A stretch of DNA of 64,000 nt from BOG-908 sp963692875 (lineage in GTDB: Bacteria; Pseudomonadota; Alphaproteobacteria; Acetobacterales; Acetobacteraceae): the NCBI GenBank assembly GCA_965198755.1, contig OZ240673.1, positions 992,001 to 1,056,000 on the forward strand, in the 5' to 3' direction. Every line of letters begins with the position of its first letter. Within the stretch, counting starts at the first letter, position 1. The notes below the pieces were generated by a model. It ran no database searches, was not told the DNA's origin, and saw only the letters and a list, made by a program, of their open reading frames with translations. A program made the position numbers and the translations under genes. Of the stretch, positions 1-8,308 are shown piece by piece.

Positions 1-111
1 CTAGGGAACAGCGGAGTCCGACCCTGCGCGCGGCGGCGCGGCTGGGTGGTGCGGCCAGGCTGGGCGGCCCTGGGCGGGAGCGGGCGGAGCCGAGGCTGGG
101 GCAGCCAAGGT

Positions 112-259
112 AAGAAAGCAGTTCTTTTTTGGAAAAAAGAACCAAAAAACTTTTGTGTCCGTTCGGTGTGCCGGGTTGAGGCGTGGTGTTTCAGACGTCC
201 GCGACAGCCGAAGCAAAAGCTTTTTGCTTCTTTTTCTCGAAAAAGAAGGCCTTGCTTCC
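112..259. repeat. Double-palindrome repeat, copy 1 (full)
   Basis: Type element of the family. Left arm: AAGAAAGCAG, then GTTC-T6-GG-A6-GAACC and AAAAAACTTTTG. Right arm: CAAAAGC, T5, GCTTC-T5-CTCG-A5-GAAGGCC and TTGCTTCC. Between them lies a GC core ending CCGCGACAGCC. Each arm is self-complementary and the two arms are also inverted relative to one another. Left GTTC type, right CTTC type; the left arm has a small internal mismatch (TTGG rather than TTGA). Confidence 0.95.
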
Positions 260-291
260 TTTACTTACGCTCCGCCCAACACGATCCTCTT

Positions 292-402
292 CTCACCGAG
301 GGGAGCCCGCCAAGGGCTGAGAGTTCGCCTCCACGCGATGACCCTTTTCGCGCGCCAGTATGACGCGATCACCTGATCCGGGTCATGCCGGCGGAGGGAC
401 GG
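292..402 (+). promoter_or_regulatory. TPP riboswitch (THI element) upstream of thiS
   Basis: The leader carries the conserved TPP aptamer blocks in order: GGGGAGCCC and GGGCTGAGA near 300-322, GATGACCC near 337, then ACCTGATCCGGGTCATGCC and GGCGGAGGGA at 370-399. These are the signature strands of the thiamine pyrophosphate aptamer. The purine-rich 3' strand overlaps the presumed ribosome site of thiS, so ligand binding probably blocks translation initiation (inference). The boundaries are approximate. Confidence 0.93.
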
Positions 403-404
403 GA

Positions 405-635
405 TTGACGGACACCACGCTCGACGCACGCGAGATCTCCATCAGCCTGAACGGCGAGCAGCGCCGCGTGGCGGCTGGGCTCAGCGTCACCGGCCTGCTG
501 AGCCACCTGCAGCTCGACCCGCGCAAGGTCGCCGTGGAGCGCAACGAGGCGATCGTCTCGCGCTCGCGCTACGCCGAGACCGTGCTGGCGCCCGACGACC
601 GGATCGAGATCGTCCACTTCATCGGAGGCGGCTGA
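405..635 (+). CDS. thiS: Sulfur carrier protein ThiS
   Basis: A 76-residue ubiquitin-fold sulfur carrier ending in Gly-Gly, the tail that is thiocarboxylated to donate sulfur during thiazole formation. The body (ISISLNGEQRRVA, then VAVERNEAIVSR, then IEIVHFIGGG) follows the family throughout. I chose TTG at 405 because GGAGGG lies 7 bases upstream; an in-frame ATG at 360 lies inside the riboswitch and would add an unrelated tail. It sits 7 bp before thiG under the TPP riboswitch, so the pair is probably one transcript repressed by thiamine pyrophosphate. Confidence 0.92.
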   Translation: MTDTTLDAREISISLNGEQRRVAAGLSVTGLLSHLQLDPRKVAVERNEAIVSRSRYAETVLAPDDRIEIVHFIGGG

Positions 636-642
636 ACAGCCC

Positions 643-1455
643 ATGGACACCATCGCATCACCCCTCCCCCCGGACGCAGTGCTGGACGACAGCTGGACCG
701 TCGCCGGCAGGCGTTTCACCTCGCGGCTGATCGTCGGCACCGGCAAGTACCGCGACCTGGAACAGACGGCCGCCGCCATCGCAGCCTCCGGCGCCGAGAT
801 CGTCACCGTGGCAGTGCGGCGGGTGAACCTGTCCGACCCGGGTGCGCCGATGCTGCAGGACTACGTGGACCCCAAGCGCATCACCTACCTGCCCAACACC
901 GCCGGCTGCTTTACCGCCAACGACGCGGTGCGCACCCTGCGCCTGGCGCGCGAGGCCGGCGGCTGGAACCTGGTGAAGCTGGAGGTCCTGGGCCCGCCGC
1001 CGTTCCTCTACCCCGACATGGCGGCCACGTTCGAGGCGGCGCGCGCGCTGATCGAGGACGGGTTCGAGGTGATGGTGTATTGCGCCGACGACCCGGTGGC
1101 CGCCCGCCGGCTCGAGGACATGGGATGCGTGGCGATCATGCCGCTGGGCGCGCCGATCGGCTCCGGGCTCGGGCTGCAGAACCCGGCGATGATCTCGATC
1201 CTAAAAGCACAGGCGGGCGTGCCGGTGCTGGTGGACGCCGGCGTGGGCACAGCGTCGGACGCGTGCATCGCCATGGAAATCGGCTGCGACGCGGTGCTGC
1301 TGAACTCGGCGATCGCCCATGCAGGGGACCCGGTGCGCATGGCGCGCGCGATGGCGGCCGCAGTGCGGGCCGGGCGGGATGCGCACCTGGCGGGGCGGAT
1401 GGCGCGGAAGATGGGGGCGGAGGCGTCCAGTCCGCTTGCCGGACTCATCAGGTAG
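643..1455 (+). CDS. thiG: Thiazole synthase ThiG
   Basis: A 270-residue TIM-barrel enzyme that condenses 1-deoxy-D-xylulose-5-phosphate, dehydroglycine and ThiS-bound sulfur into the thiamine thiazole. The Schiff-base lysine is Lys112 in NLVKLEVLG. Other family blocks are RLIVGTGKY (28-36), YLPNTAGC (82-89), the phosphate-binding PLGAPIGSGLGL and VDAGVGTASDA. Length is normal and the ATG follows thiS by 7 bp, so the two are very likely co-transcribed. thiO, thiE or thiC are not in the window. Confidence 0.96.
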   Translation: MDTIASPLPPDAVLDDSWTVAGRRFTSRLIVGTGKYRDLEQTAAAIAASGAEIVTVAVRRVNLSDPGAPMLQDYVDPKRITYLPNTAGCFTANDAVRTLRLAREAGGWNLVKLEVLGPPPFLYPDMAATFEAARALIEDGFEVMVYCADDPVAARRLEDMGCVAIMPLGAPIGSGLGLQNPAMISILKAQAGVPVLVDAGVGTASDACIAMEIGCDAVLLNSAIAHAGDPVRMARAMAAAVRAGRDAHLAGRMARKMGAEASSPLAGLIR

Positions 1456-1490
1456 ATCTGCAGGGTGGGATGGAGCCGGCTATTGCAGTG

Positions 1491-1545
1491 AAGGAAGGCC
1501 TTCTTTTTTGAAAAAAAAGAAGCAAAAAACTTTTGTTCTCTGCGC
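1491..1545. repeat. Double-palindrome repeat, half copy
   Basis: Only a CTTC-type left arm (GGCCTTC-T6-G-A8-GAAGC) with its AAAAAACTTTTG flank remains. Confidence 0.85.
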
Positions 1546-1786
1546 TGTTGCACGTGCTTCGGGTTGTTCCGAAGGCGCGGCTTTTTCAGGCACCGGAGCG
1601 TAGGAGAAGCGCGTCAGACGTCCGCCAGGACGACACTTCCAACGATCTCCTGCAACCGGTCCTCGCGAGCCCGATGCCGCCGGACGATCGGGCACGTGAC
1701 CGCCGCATCCGAGCCTTTCTCGTCGGAATGACATCGGAGCTTCTGGCTTGATTTCTCGAAGAGGATTCACCAGAGGGAAAGTGCGA
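1546..1786. other. Gene-free stretch after thiG
   Basis: GC-rich sequence with no reading frame resembling a known protein and no clear terminator. Confidence 0.5.
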
Positions 1787-2200
1787 CTATTCCGAATGCG
1801 AGCCGGCGGCTTCAGCTGACCGGCGTAGGCTTGGTGTCGGCGCGCGAGCGGGCATTGCCTCGATGCGTGCGCGATTCTGCGAGCCCCATTCGCACAGCGG
1901 TCGCAGCGTCTCGACCAGTGTCATGCCGAACTGCGTCATGGTGTAATCGACCTTGGGTGGTACCTGCTGGTAGTCACGGCGAACCAGCACTTCGGCCGCC
2001 GCGAGTTCACGTAGTTGCTGGATCAACACCTTTTCGCTGATACCGGTGACCAGCCGCTTAAGATCGCTGAACCGCCTGGGACCCGAGTGGAGGTGATACA
2101 GGATCAGCGCCTTCCACTTGCCACCCATCACCATGAGCGCGACAGCGAGGCCGCAGTCGGTTTCATTGCTGTCGCCCGGTTTGTCGCCAAGTTTTCCCAT
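1787..2200 (-). CDS. HxlR-family transcriptional regulator
   Basis: A 137-residue winged-helix regulator of the HxlR type. CGLAVALMVMGGKWKALILY is followed by RRFSDLKRLVTGISEKVLIQQLRELAAAEVLVRR, the recognition helix and wing of the family. The ATG at 2200 has GAAGG 5 bases upstream; a longer in-frame reading to 2386 has no such support. It faces the monooxygenase-like gene at 2352 across about 150 bp, a usual arrangement for HxlR proteins that control a redox or quinone-detoxification gene. The inducer is unknown. Confidence 0.88.
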   Translation of the reverse strand: MGKLGDKPGDSNETDCGLAVALMVMGGKWKALILYHLHSGPRRFSDLKRLVTGISEKVLIQQLRELAAAEVLVRRDYQQVPPKVDYTMTQFGMTLVETLRPLCEWGSQNRARIEAMPARAPTPSLRRSAEAAGSHSE

Positions 2201-2351
2201 ACTTACCTTCAGGTCAGTTCTACCTTTTCGGCAGCCCGCGTCCATCTGGCGTCCTACCGACACGGGTGAGCAGATACGGCAAAACACCGGCGATCCGTCC
2301 GGAGCGTGACATACGACCAATGACCATTCCATCACAGTCACGGAGCCCGAG

Positions 2352-2678
2352 ATGACGCAAACGCCTGCCCTGCTGATATATACCACCTACCGTCTCGTTG
2401 CCGACGACGTGGATGCGTTCCGGTTGCTCGCTTTGCGCATGGCGATTACGGCGAAAGCGCGCGATGGCTGCGCCTTTCTCGACGTTGCTCAAGATGCCAG
2501 TGACCCGGCCATCTTCCGTTTGGTCGAAGGCTGGCGGGACCAAGCGGCCCTGGATGCACATGGCGCCAGTGACGAATTCCAGAACGTGCTGAAGGATGCT
2601 GCGGCACTCGGAATCCTTGGCCGTTCTATCGACGTTTACTCGGTTGCGGAGAAGAGAGCGGTCGACATGCCTTCCTGA
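2352..2678 (+). CDS. Putative quinol monooxygenase (ABM fold)
   Basis: A 108-residue protein with the antibiotic biosynthesis monooxygenase pattern: a short beta-strand start (LLIYTTYRLVADDVDAF), CAFLDVAQDASDPAIFRLVEGW, then DQAALDAHGASDEFQNVL. Small dimeric ABM proteins such as YgiN act on quinols or similar aromatics. The ATG follows CACGGAGCCCGAG, which holds a weak ribosome site. The divergent HxlR gene is the likely regulator. The substrate cannot be read from sequence. Confidence 0.8.
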   Translation: MTQTPALLIYTTYRLVADDVDAFRLLALRMAITAKARDGCAFLDVAQDASDPAIFRLVEGWRDQAALDAHGASDEFQNVLKDAAALGILGRSIDVYSVAEKRAVDMPS

Positions 2679-2828
2679 TCGAGGTGCGCTTTGCGCAAAA
2701 TCGAGCATGGCGCAGGTCCACGCACACCGTCTCGAGGCTGGCCTTCACCAGGCTCGTGTCTAGCCGCTCGGATTAAGGAAAGGCTTCCACGCCAACCGAG
2801 ATCGATCTCCCGCTCCCTCCCGCGAGCG

Positions 2829-2888
2829 CGCGACAGCGGGGTCAAAAGTTTTTTGGTTCTTTTTTTCAAAAAAGAACTGCTTGCTTCC
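2829..2888. repeat. Double-palindrome repeat, half copy
   Basis: A GTTC-type right arm with the GCGCGACAG core edge, between the ABM gene and the GT2 gene. Confidence 0.88.
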
Positions 2889-2919
2889 TTCTGCTTAGCT
2901 TTCCGTTCTAAACGCGCCC

Positions 2920-4023
2920 ATGTCCCTGCCGCCGCGTCGCCCCCGCCCGTCCGACCCGCTGATCTCGGTCATCGTGCCCGTCTACAACGAGGCCGAGGCG
3001 ATCGACGCCTTTCTGGACCAGATCTCGCCCGAGCTCGCCGCGTTGGCCGCCCGAGTCGAGCTGATCTTCGTCAACGACGGCTCAAAGGACGCCACGCTGC
3101 CGCTGCTGATTGACCGGGCGCAGGCGAACCCGCAATTGCGTGTGGTTAACCTCTCGCGCAACTTCGGCAAGGAGGCGGCGATGACCGCCGGGCTGGATCT
3201 GGCCGAGGGCGACGCGGTGGTGCTGATCGACGTGGACCTGCAGGACCCGCCGGAGCTGATCGGGGCGTTCGTCGCGCGCTGGCGCGAGGGCTACGACGTG
3301 GTCTACGGCCTGCGCGAGAGCCGGCAGGCGGACGGGCGTTTGAAGGCGATCACCGCCGGGTGGTTCTACAAGGTGTTCAACCGGATGGCGGCCACGTCGA
3401 TCCCGCACAACGTGGGCGACTTCCGGCTGATCGACCGCCGCGTGGTGCACGCCATCCGGCAAATGCCCGAGCGCGGCCGGTTTATGAAGGGCCTGTTCGC
3501 CTGGGTTGGCTTCCCGTCCGTGGCGGTGCCCTACGTGCGTCCGGCACGCAGGCTGGGGCAAACCACGTGGAATTACTGGCGGCTGTGGAACTTCGCGCTG
3601 GACGGAATAGTAAGCTTCTCCACGGCGCCGTTGCGCATATGGACGTATTTCGGCGTGTTGCTGGCGGCCGGCGCGCTGGCCTACGCGGCGTTCATCGCGG
3701 CCTACCGGGTGATCGCCGGCATCGCGGTGCCCGGCTACGCGTCGCTGATCATCGTGCTGCTGCTGAGCACGGCGGCCAACCTGGTCTCGCTCGGCATGAT
3801 CGGCGAGTATGTCAGCCGGCTGTTCGTTGAGACCAAGCAGCGGCCGATCTACTTGCTGGAGGGCATCTATCGGCAGGACACCACGCAGTGCCCGCCCGAG
3901 CGGGAGCCCCTGCCCGACAAAGATGGCCGGCGGCACAAGGATGCGGCACTACAGCCCACGCGCGCCGCGGTGCTGGCGCGGGCGGACAGCGCCCTGGACA
4001 GCGACCCGGCGACGGAGATCTAG
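2920..4023 (+). CDS. Family 2 glycosyltransferase, GtrB/DPM1-like membrane type
   Basis: A 367-residue GT-A enzyme. LISVIVPVYNEAEAI opens the nucleotide-sugar fold, FVNDGSKDAT and VVLIDVDLQDPPELI carry the metal- and donor-binding acidic residues, and GRFMKGLFAWVGF with the aromatic stretch TTWNYWRLWNFALDGI is typical of polyprenyl-phosphate glycosyltransferases. Two hydrophobic helices follow at about 240-265 and 277-302. It probably loads a sugar onto undecaprenyl phosphate at the inner membrane. The C-terminal 60 residues are polar and low-complexity. The methyltransferase starts 6 bp later. Confidence 0.86.
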   Translation: MSLPPRRPRPSDPLISVIVPVYNEAEAIDAFLDQISPELAALAARVELIFVNDGSKDATLPLLIDRAQANPQLRVVNLSRNFGKEAAMTAGLDLAEGDAVVLIDVDLQDPPELIGAFVARWREGYDVVYGLRESRQADGRLKAITAGWFYKVFNRMAATSIPHNVGDFRLIDRRVVHAIRQMPERGRFMKGLFAWVGFPSVAVPYVRPARRLGQTTWNYWRLWNFALDGIVSFSTAPLRIWTYFGVLLAAGALAYAAFIAAYRVIAGIAVPGYASLIIVLLLSTAANLVSLGMIGEYVSRLFVETKQRPIYLLEGIYRQDTTQCPPEREPLPDKDGRRHKDAALQPTRAAVLARADSALDSDPATEI

Positions 4024-4029
4024 GCGAAC

Positions 4030-4743
4030 ATGGACCTCAAGGAGGTGGAGATCCTCGGGGACCGTGCGGATGCGCATTGGTACTACCGAGCGAAATCGGC
4101 AGCGATGCTGCGCATGCTGCGCGGCGAAGCCGTGGGCGAGGTGCTCGACGTGGGTGCAGGATCCGGCTTCTTTTCCCGCGTGCTGCTGGACCGCACAGCT
4201 TGTCCGGCCGCACTCTGTGTCGACCCGAACTATGACGCAGAGACCAGCGAAGACCACAACGGCAAGCAGATTCGGTTTGTACGCGGAATGGAATGGTTCG
4301 GCGGCAACCTGGTGCTGATGATGGACGTGCTGGAACACGTCCCGGACGACACCGCGCTGCTTAGGTCCTACGCGGCGCGCGTGCAGCCCGGCACGCGGTT
4401 CCTGATCACCGTGCCGGCACACAAATGGATGTGGAGCGGCCACGACGTGTTCCTGGAACACTACCGCCGCTACACGCTGCGCGAGGTGGAGGCGCTAATC
4501 TCGCGCGCCGGGCTCACGCGCATTGCGACATCCTACTATTTCGGGTTCACGCTGCCGCTGGCCGCCGGCGTAAGGCTGGGCCGGCGGCTGAACCCGCTGC
4601 ACGTGGAGACGCCCGGGTCCGACATGCGGCCGCACGGTGCGCTGGTGAACCAGGGGCTGCTGCTTCTCTCGCAACTCGAGCTCGGGCTGCTCGGGCGGAA
4701 CAGGGTGGCGGGGTTGTCGGTGATCGCGGTCGGCAGGGCTTGA
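4030..4743 (+). CDS. Class I SAM-dependent methyltransferase
   Basis: A 237-residue Rossmann-fold methyltransferase. Motif I is EVLDVGAGSGFFSRVLL (about 40-56), and VLMMDVLEHVPDD is the acidic motif seen in UbiE/Methyltransf_11-type enzymes. ITVPAHKWMWSGHDVFLEHYRRYT resembles methyltransferases that sit beside polysaccharide or lipid glycosyltransferases. It follows the GT2 gene by 6 bp and shares its strand, so it probably modifies the same glycan or lipid-linked sugar (inference). The acceptor is unknown. Confidence 0.82.
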   Translation: MDLKEVEILGDRADAHWYYRAKSAAMLRMLRGEAVGEVLDVGAGSGFFSRVLLDRTACPAALCVDPNYDAETSEDHNGKQIRFVRGMEWFGGNLVLMMDVLEHVPDDTALLRSYAARVQPGTRFLITVPAHKWMWSGHDVFLEHYRRYTLREVEALISRAGLTRIATSYYFGFTLPLAAGVRLGRRLNPLHVETPGSDMRPHGALVNQGLLLLSQLELGLLGRNRVAGLSVIAVGRA

Positions 4744-4750
4744 GCGAACA

Positions 4751-4805
4751 GAAAGCAAGCGGTTCTTTTTTGAAAAGACGAACCAAAAAACTTTTGTTCC
4801 CCTGG
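4751..4805. repeat. Double-palindrome repeat, half copy
   Basis: A GTTC-type left arm with two changes in the stem (AAAAGACGAACC), just after the methyltransferase stop. Confidence 0.88.
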
Positions 4806-4834
4806 TGCGCCGTGGTGAGACGTGCCGTTCCACG

Positions 4835-5188
4835 CTAGGCGGGAGCTGAGCGGTCCGCGCGTCCGCCCTGCTCGGCCAGCCGCAGCATCATCAACCCGTG
4901 GCCAAGCGCTGCTCCCGCCCGCAGCGACGCCGCGATGAACGCCGTCTCGGCCAGCTCCTCGCGCGTGGCGCCCGCCGCCAGGGCTCGTCCGGTGTGCACG
5001 TCGAGGCAGTAGGCGCACTGTGTCGTCAGCGCGACCCCAAGCGCGATCAGTTCCCGGTACTTGGGCGGGATTGCGCCATCGCTGCGGCCGACCGCTTTGT
5101 CGAACGCCCCGAACGCCTCGGCCTCTGGCCGAGCGAGCCCAATCAACTCGGGCAGCAGGCGGAAATCGGCAGAATGCTGATAGGGCAT
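4835..5188 (-). CDS. Carboxymuconolactone decarboxylase / AhpD-like protein
   Basis: A 117-residue all-helical AhpD-like protein. IPPKYRELIALGVALTTQCAYCLDVHTGRALAAGATREELAET carries the CxxC and following His used by AhpD-type peroxidase partners, so a thiol-redox role is more likely than lactone decarboxylation. It is the last gene of a three-gene run with a membrane protein (5192-5392) and an ECF sigma factor (5389-5928), probably one transcript. The pairing of ECF sigma factors with this family is known in bacteria. Confidence 0.86.
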   Translation of the reverse strand: MPYQHSADFRLLPELIGLARPEAEAFGAFDKAVGRSDGAIPPKYRELIALGVALTTQCAYCLDVHTGRALAAGATREELAETAFIAASLRAGAALGHGLMMLRLAEQGGRADRSAPA

Positions 5189-5191
5189 CGG

Positions 5192-5392
5192 TCAACCTCG
5201 CTGAGTGAAAAGCGCACGCAGGCGTTCGGCCAGACCGAGCAGCCAGCACATGGGGCAGCCCCGCAGCAGGAACACGGAAGCGGGCAGAAGCAGCAGTGTC
5301 GGCCAGGACGGACCGGCAGGCGGGAGGAGGGCAGCGGCGATCAGCGCGGCCGCTGCGAGGCCACGCAGGAGATGCCAGGCCAGCGCCGTCAC
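5192..5392 (-). CDS. Small two-helix membrane protein with a CxxC
   Basis: A 66-residue protein with two hydrophobic segments, LLRGLAAAALIAAALLPPA and WPTLLLLPASVFLL, followed by RGCPMCWLLGLAERL. The CPMC motif lies just after the second helix at the membrane face. It overlaps the ECF sigma gene by 4 bp and ends 3 bp before the AhpD-like gene, so translational coupling is likely. I do not recognise a named family. The position and thiol pair would suit a redox-sensing partner of the sigma factor, but that is inference. Confidence 0.7.
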   Translation of the reverse strand: MTALAWHLLRGLAAAALIAAALLPPAGPSWPTLLLLPASVFLLRGCPMCWLLGLAERLRALFTQRG

Positions 5393-5928
5393 AGGTCACC
5401 TCCGGACAGATAGCCCCCGGCGGACAGGCGCTCGCGCACCTCGGCCCGTGCACGATGCAGGCGGCTCTTCAAAGCCTCCGGCGTGATGCCGAGCACCGAT
5501 GCTGCTTCGGGGGCGGTCAGCTCCTCGACGTCGCGCAGGATGAGCGCTGCCCGGTATGGCTCGGCCAAGGCGGCGATCGCGTGCGCGAGGTCGTGCCGCA
5601 GGCCCGAAGGCACCGGCGGCGCCTGCAGAACCTCCACAAACACTGGCAGCGCCGGCGGCCGTCTCAGCCCCAACAGCCTCCGGCACTCGCGCTCGATGAC
5701 CCGGAACAGCCAGGCTGCCACCGCCGAGGCGGTGCGCAGCGCGCCGACCTGGCGATGCAGCGCCCACAGCGCGTGCTGCACGGCGTCCTCCGCGTCCTCG
5801 GGGCCGCTGCAGGCCCGGCGTGCGATCCGGCGCAAGTCCGGCCGAGCCTGGGACAGCAACCGCTCGATCGCGCCCGGCTCGCCGCGCTGGGCCGCCTCAA
5901 CCAACGCACCGCTCGTCCATGTCGTCAT
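5389..5928 (-). CDS. ECF-type RNA polymerase sigma factor
   Basis: A 179-residue sigma-70 family protein with only regions 2 and 4. Region 2 covers GAIERLLSQARPDLRRIARRACSGPEDAEDAVQHALWALHR (about 17-57); region 4 covers LAEPYRAALILRDVEELTAPEAASVLGITPEALKSRLHRARAEVRERL, the usual helix-turn-helix for the -35 element. No SnoaL extension of the ECF41 kind is present and no zinc-finger anti-sigma gene is adjacent. The gene overlaps the small membrane protein by 4 bp and heads the redox-flavoured operon. Confidence 0.92.
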   Translation of the reverse strand: MTTWTSGALVEAAQRGEPGAIERLLSQARPDLRRIARRACSGPEDAEDAVQHALWALHRQVGALRTASAVAAWLFRVIERECRRLLGLRRPPALPVFVEVLQAPPVPSGLRHDLAHAIAALAEPYRAALILRDVEELTAPEAASVLGITPEALKSRLHRARAEVRERLSAGGYLSGGDL

Positions 5929-6037
5929 CTGCAGCCTCCAGTCTCATAGAGGCGCCGAGGCGCGAAAAGGGTTCAGTATCCTGTTTGGAAGCCGTTCCAG
6001 CGGGCCAGCTATTCAAAGTCAGCCTTCGACATCGAGA

Positions 6038-6172
6038 AGAAAGCAAGGCCTGCTTTTTTGAAAAAAAGCAGCAAAAAACTTTTGTTCCTGCTGTCGCGGT
6101 TTTTTCCGGCGAGCGCGCGACAGCGGAGTCAAAAGTTTTTTGGTTCTTTTTTTCAAAAAAGAACTGCTTGCT
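6038..6172. repeat. Double-palindrome repeat, full copy (TGCT + GTTC arms)
   Basis: Left arm uses GCCTGC-T6-G-A7-GCAGC; right arm is GTTC type. The core has GCTGTCGCGG and GCGCGACAGC. It ends one base from the encoded CCA of tRNA-Sec. Confidence 0.95.
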
Positions 6173-6265
6173 TGGCGGAAGCGGATGGGAATCGAACCCA
6201 CCGCCCGCTTTAGGCGGGCCGCTGGTTTTGAAGACCAGGGGGGCCACCAGACCCCAATCGCTTCC
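6173..6265 (-). tRNA. selC: tRNA-Sec (anticodon UCA), selC
   Basis: On the minus strand the RNA starts GGAAGCGA and its anticodon arm reads CTGGTCTTCAAAACCAG, giving anticodon TCA that reads UGA. The long variable arm GCGGCCCGCCTAAAGCGGGC and the T loop GGTTCGATTCC follow. The 3' end is CGCTTCC, G and an encoded CCA. The long acceptor stem and large variable arm are typical of tRNA-Sec. It lies just downstream of selB and borders a repeat copy at 6038. Confidence 0.96.
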
Positions 6266-6272
6266 GCGCCCC

Positions 6273-8141
6273 TCAACGGCCGGCAAGCACCCGGCGTTCC
6301 GCCACCCGGCGGGTGAACTGCACGCTGTCCAGGTGTTCCAGCAGCGGCACGCTGTACTTGCGCGAGATCCCGAGCGCCGCGCCAATCTCGGAGACCAGCA
6401 GCGGGCGCTCGGCCAGCAGCGGGGCCAGCGCGCGGCGGGCAGCGTCGATGGCGTCGCGGTGGAACAGGATATCGCGATGCTGCACCCGGTCTGGCGCGCG
6501 GATCACCAGGCCGGTGCGGACCAGGCCGTCCAGCAGCCGCCGGGCCGGCAGGTCGGGCGCCAGCGTGGAGATGTCGGGCGGGCAGAGGCCGGCGCTGCGC
6601 AGGAGCTCGCCCAGTTCGGCGGCGCGCGCCTGCAGGGCGCGGGCCTGGCGTGCGTCGTGCTCCGGGCGGGGCACGCGGAGGGCGGCGCCGTCGCGCACCA
6701 GGCTGCCGGCGGCGAGCAGGCGGTCGGCGGCCGCGTCCACCAGCCCGGCCCCCGCACCTGGCAGCAGGCCGGCCAGCGCGGTGCGCGCGACGCCGGCGGG
6801 TGCGGCCGCCACGGCACGGGCCAGCGCATCCTGCAGCTGGGCGAACGCCGGCCGGGAAGCCGCCTCGCCGGACCGGGTCAACAACGCGTCCTGCTCGGCC
6901 AGGGCTGCGGCCACGCGCGCCGCGCCTAGGCCGGACAGGCGCGCCAGTCGCCCCAGCGAGGCACCGGCGAGGCCGGCATGAGCCAGCCCGGCGGCCACCA
7001 GCGCCGCCGGCGCCGCCCCGTCCAACGCGGCCAGGCTCTGAAGCACCGGGGGCGCGTGCCGTCTGGCGCGCGACGTCTGCGGGTCCAACACCGCGCCGCC
7101 GGCCACGGTGCGCGGTGGCGAGGCGGCGCGCAGCACGAAGCGCGCCCTGGCTGGCACGCAGACCGGCGCCGTGCAGTGCAGCTGGGCCAGGGTGGAGCAG
7201 CCCGGCTCCAGCACGTCGCAGCCGAGCAGGCGCAGGCGGCAATCCACCTCGGCGGTGCCGAACAGCAGGCGCAGCCTGGCGCCGGTGGGCAGCTTCGGCG
7301 CGTCGGCTACCGCGTGCAGCCGCACCGATAGCCAGGCCGACGGCGCCAGCGCGCCCGGTGACGCCAGCGCCGACCCGCGGGCCACCTGCCCCGGTTCGGC
7401 GCTGCGTACGTTCACCGCCACGCGCTGGCCCGGCACGGCCGTGCCGACCCGGGCGCCGTGCACTTGCAGCGTGCGTATGCGAACCGCCAGGCCGCCCGGT
7501 GCCACCTCCATCGTGTCGCCGGCAATGAGCACGCCGCCGCGCAGCGTGCCGGTCACCACCGTGCCGTGCCCGGCCAGCGAGAACGACCGGTCGACCGGCA
7601 GCCACGGCGCCCCGTCGTCCGGCGCGGGCACGGCGTTTGCTGCCAATCGCCCGATCGCGTCGCGCAACGCCGTCACGCCCTGCCCGGTGCGCGCCGAACA
7701 CGCCACCGCGGCGGCCACCTCCACGCCTGAAGCCGCCAGCAGCGCGGCGGCGGCGGCTCCGGCCTGCTGCGCCCTGCCCGGCTCCGCCAGGTCGGCGCGG
7801 CTGATGGCCAGCAGCGCGCGCCGCACGCCCAGCAGGCGGGCCACGTCCACGTGCTCGCGCGTCTGCGGCATCACGCCACGGGCGGCGTCCACCACCAGCA
7901 GCATGGCGTCGATGCCGGTGGCGCCAGAGACCATGGTGCGCACGAAGCGCTCGTGGCCGGGCATGTCGATCAGGTCGGCCTCATGCCCGCCCACGCGCAT
8001 GTGGGCGAACCCGAGGGCGATGGAGATGCCGCGCGCCTGTTCCTCGGCCAGGCGGTCGGTGTGCATGCCGGTGAGCGCGTGGACCAGCGCGGTCTTGCCG
8101 TGGTCGACGTGGCCCATGACGCCGAGGACTATTCGGCTCAA
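6273..8141 (-). CDS. selB: Selenocysteine-specific elongation factor SelB
   Basis: A 622-residue translational GTPase that carries Sec-tRNA to UGA codons with a downstream SECIS hairpin. G1 is GHVDHGKT (10-17), G3 is DMPGHE (59-64), and the G4 position reads SRAD (114-117) rather than NKxD or TKAD. The C-terminal third holds the winged-helix repeats that bind SECIS; VRTGLVIRAPDRVQHRDILFHRDAIDAARRAL and ISRKYSVPLLEHLD are typical. I chose TTG at 8141, just before SRIVLGVMGH; a longer ATG reading starts inside repeat DNA. tRNA-Sec follows by 7 bp. Confidence 0.95.
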   Translation of the reverse strand: MSRIVLGVMGHVDHGKTALVHALTGMHTDRLAEEQARGISIALGFAHMRVGGHEADLIDMPGHERFVRTMVSGATGIDAMLLVVDAARGVMPQTREHVDVARLLGVRRALLAISRADLAEPGRAQQAGAAAAALLAASGVEVAAAVACSARTGQGVTALRDAIGRLAANAVPAPDDGAPWLPVDRSFSLAGHGTVVTGTLRGGVLIAGDTMEVAPGGLAVRIRTLQVHGARVGTAVPGQRVAVNVRSAEPGQVARGSALASPGALAPSAWLSVRLHAVADAPKLPTGARLRLLFGTAEVDCRLRLLGCDVLEPGCSTLAQLHCTAPVCVPARARFVLRAASPPRTVAGGAVLDPQTSRARRHAPPVLQSLAALDGAAPAALVAAGLAHAGLAGASLGRLARLSGLGAARVAAALAEQDALLTRSGEAASRPAFAQLQDALARAVAAAPAGVARTALAGLLPGAGAGLVDAAADRLLAAGSLVRDGAALRVPRPEHDARQARALQARAAELGELLRSAGLCPPDISTLAPDLPARRLLDGLVRTGLVIRAPDRVQHRDILFHRDAIDAARRALAPLLAERPLLVSEIGAALGISRKYSVPLLEHLDSVQFTRRVAERRVLAGR

Positions 8142-8164
8142 CGGCCCGAGACCTCGGCCGGTGA

Positions 8165-8308
8165 CAAGCAAGGCAAGCGGTTCTTTTTTGAAAAAAAGAA
8201 CCAAAAAACTTTTGTTCCCTTGGTCGCGCGCTGAAGGAGACTCCGCGACAGCCGGACCAAAAGTCTTTTGCTTCTTTTCTTCAGAAAAGAAGGCCTTGCC
8301 TTCCTTGC
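8165..8308. repeat. Double-palindrome repeat, full copy (GTTC + CTTC arms)
   Basis: Lies at the 5' end of selB, between selB and selA; remaining 240 bp up to selA show no gene. Confidence 0.95.

Noticed and set aside
360..404. ATG at 360 as the thiS start
   Set aside because: It lies within the TPP aptamer and would add residues absent from ThiS; TTG 405 has a ribosome site and gives the standard N-terminus.
4835..5188. In-frame UGA selenoprotein candidates such as the AhpD-like protein
   Set aside because: Its CxxC is encoded by ordinary Cys codons; no TGA in a conserved redox position was found in this gene or in selD.
6273..8204. Longer SelB start at 8204 (MVLFFKKEPLALL)
   Set aside because: Those residues are the translated repeat arm; similar FFKK or FSKKN runs precede many frames in the window, showing that they are repeat-derived.
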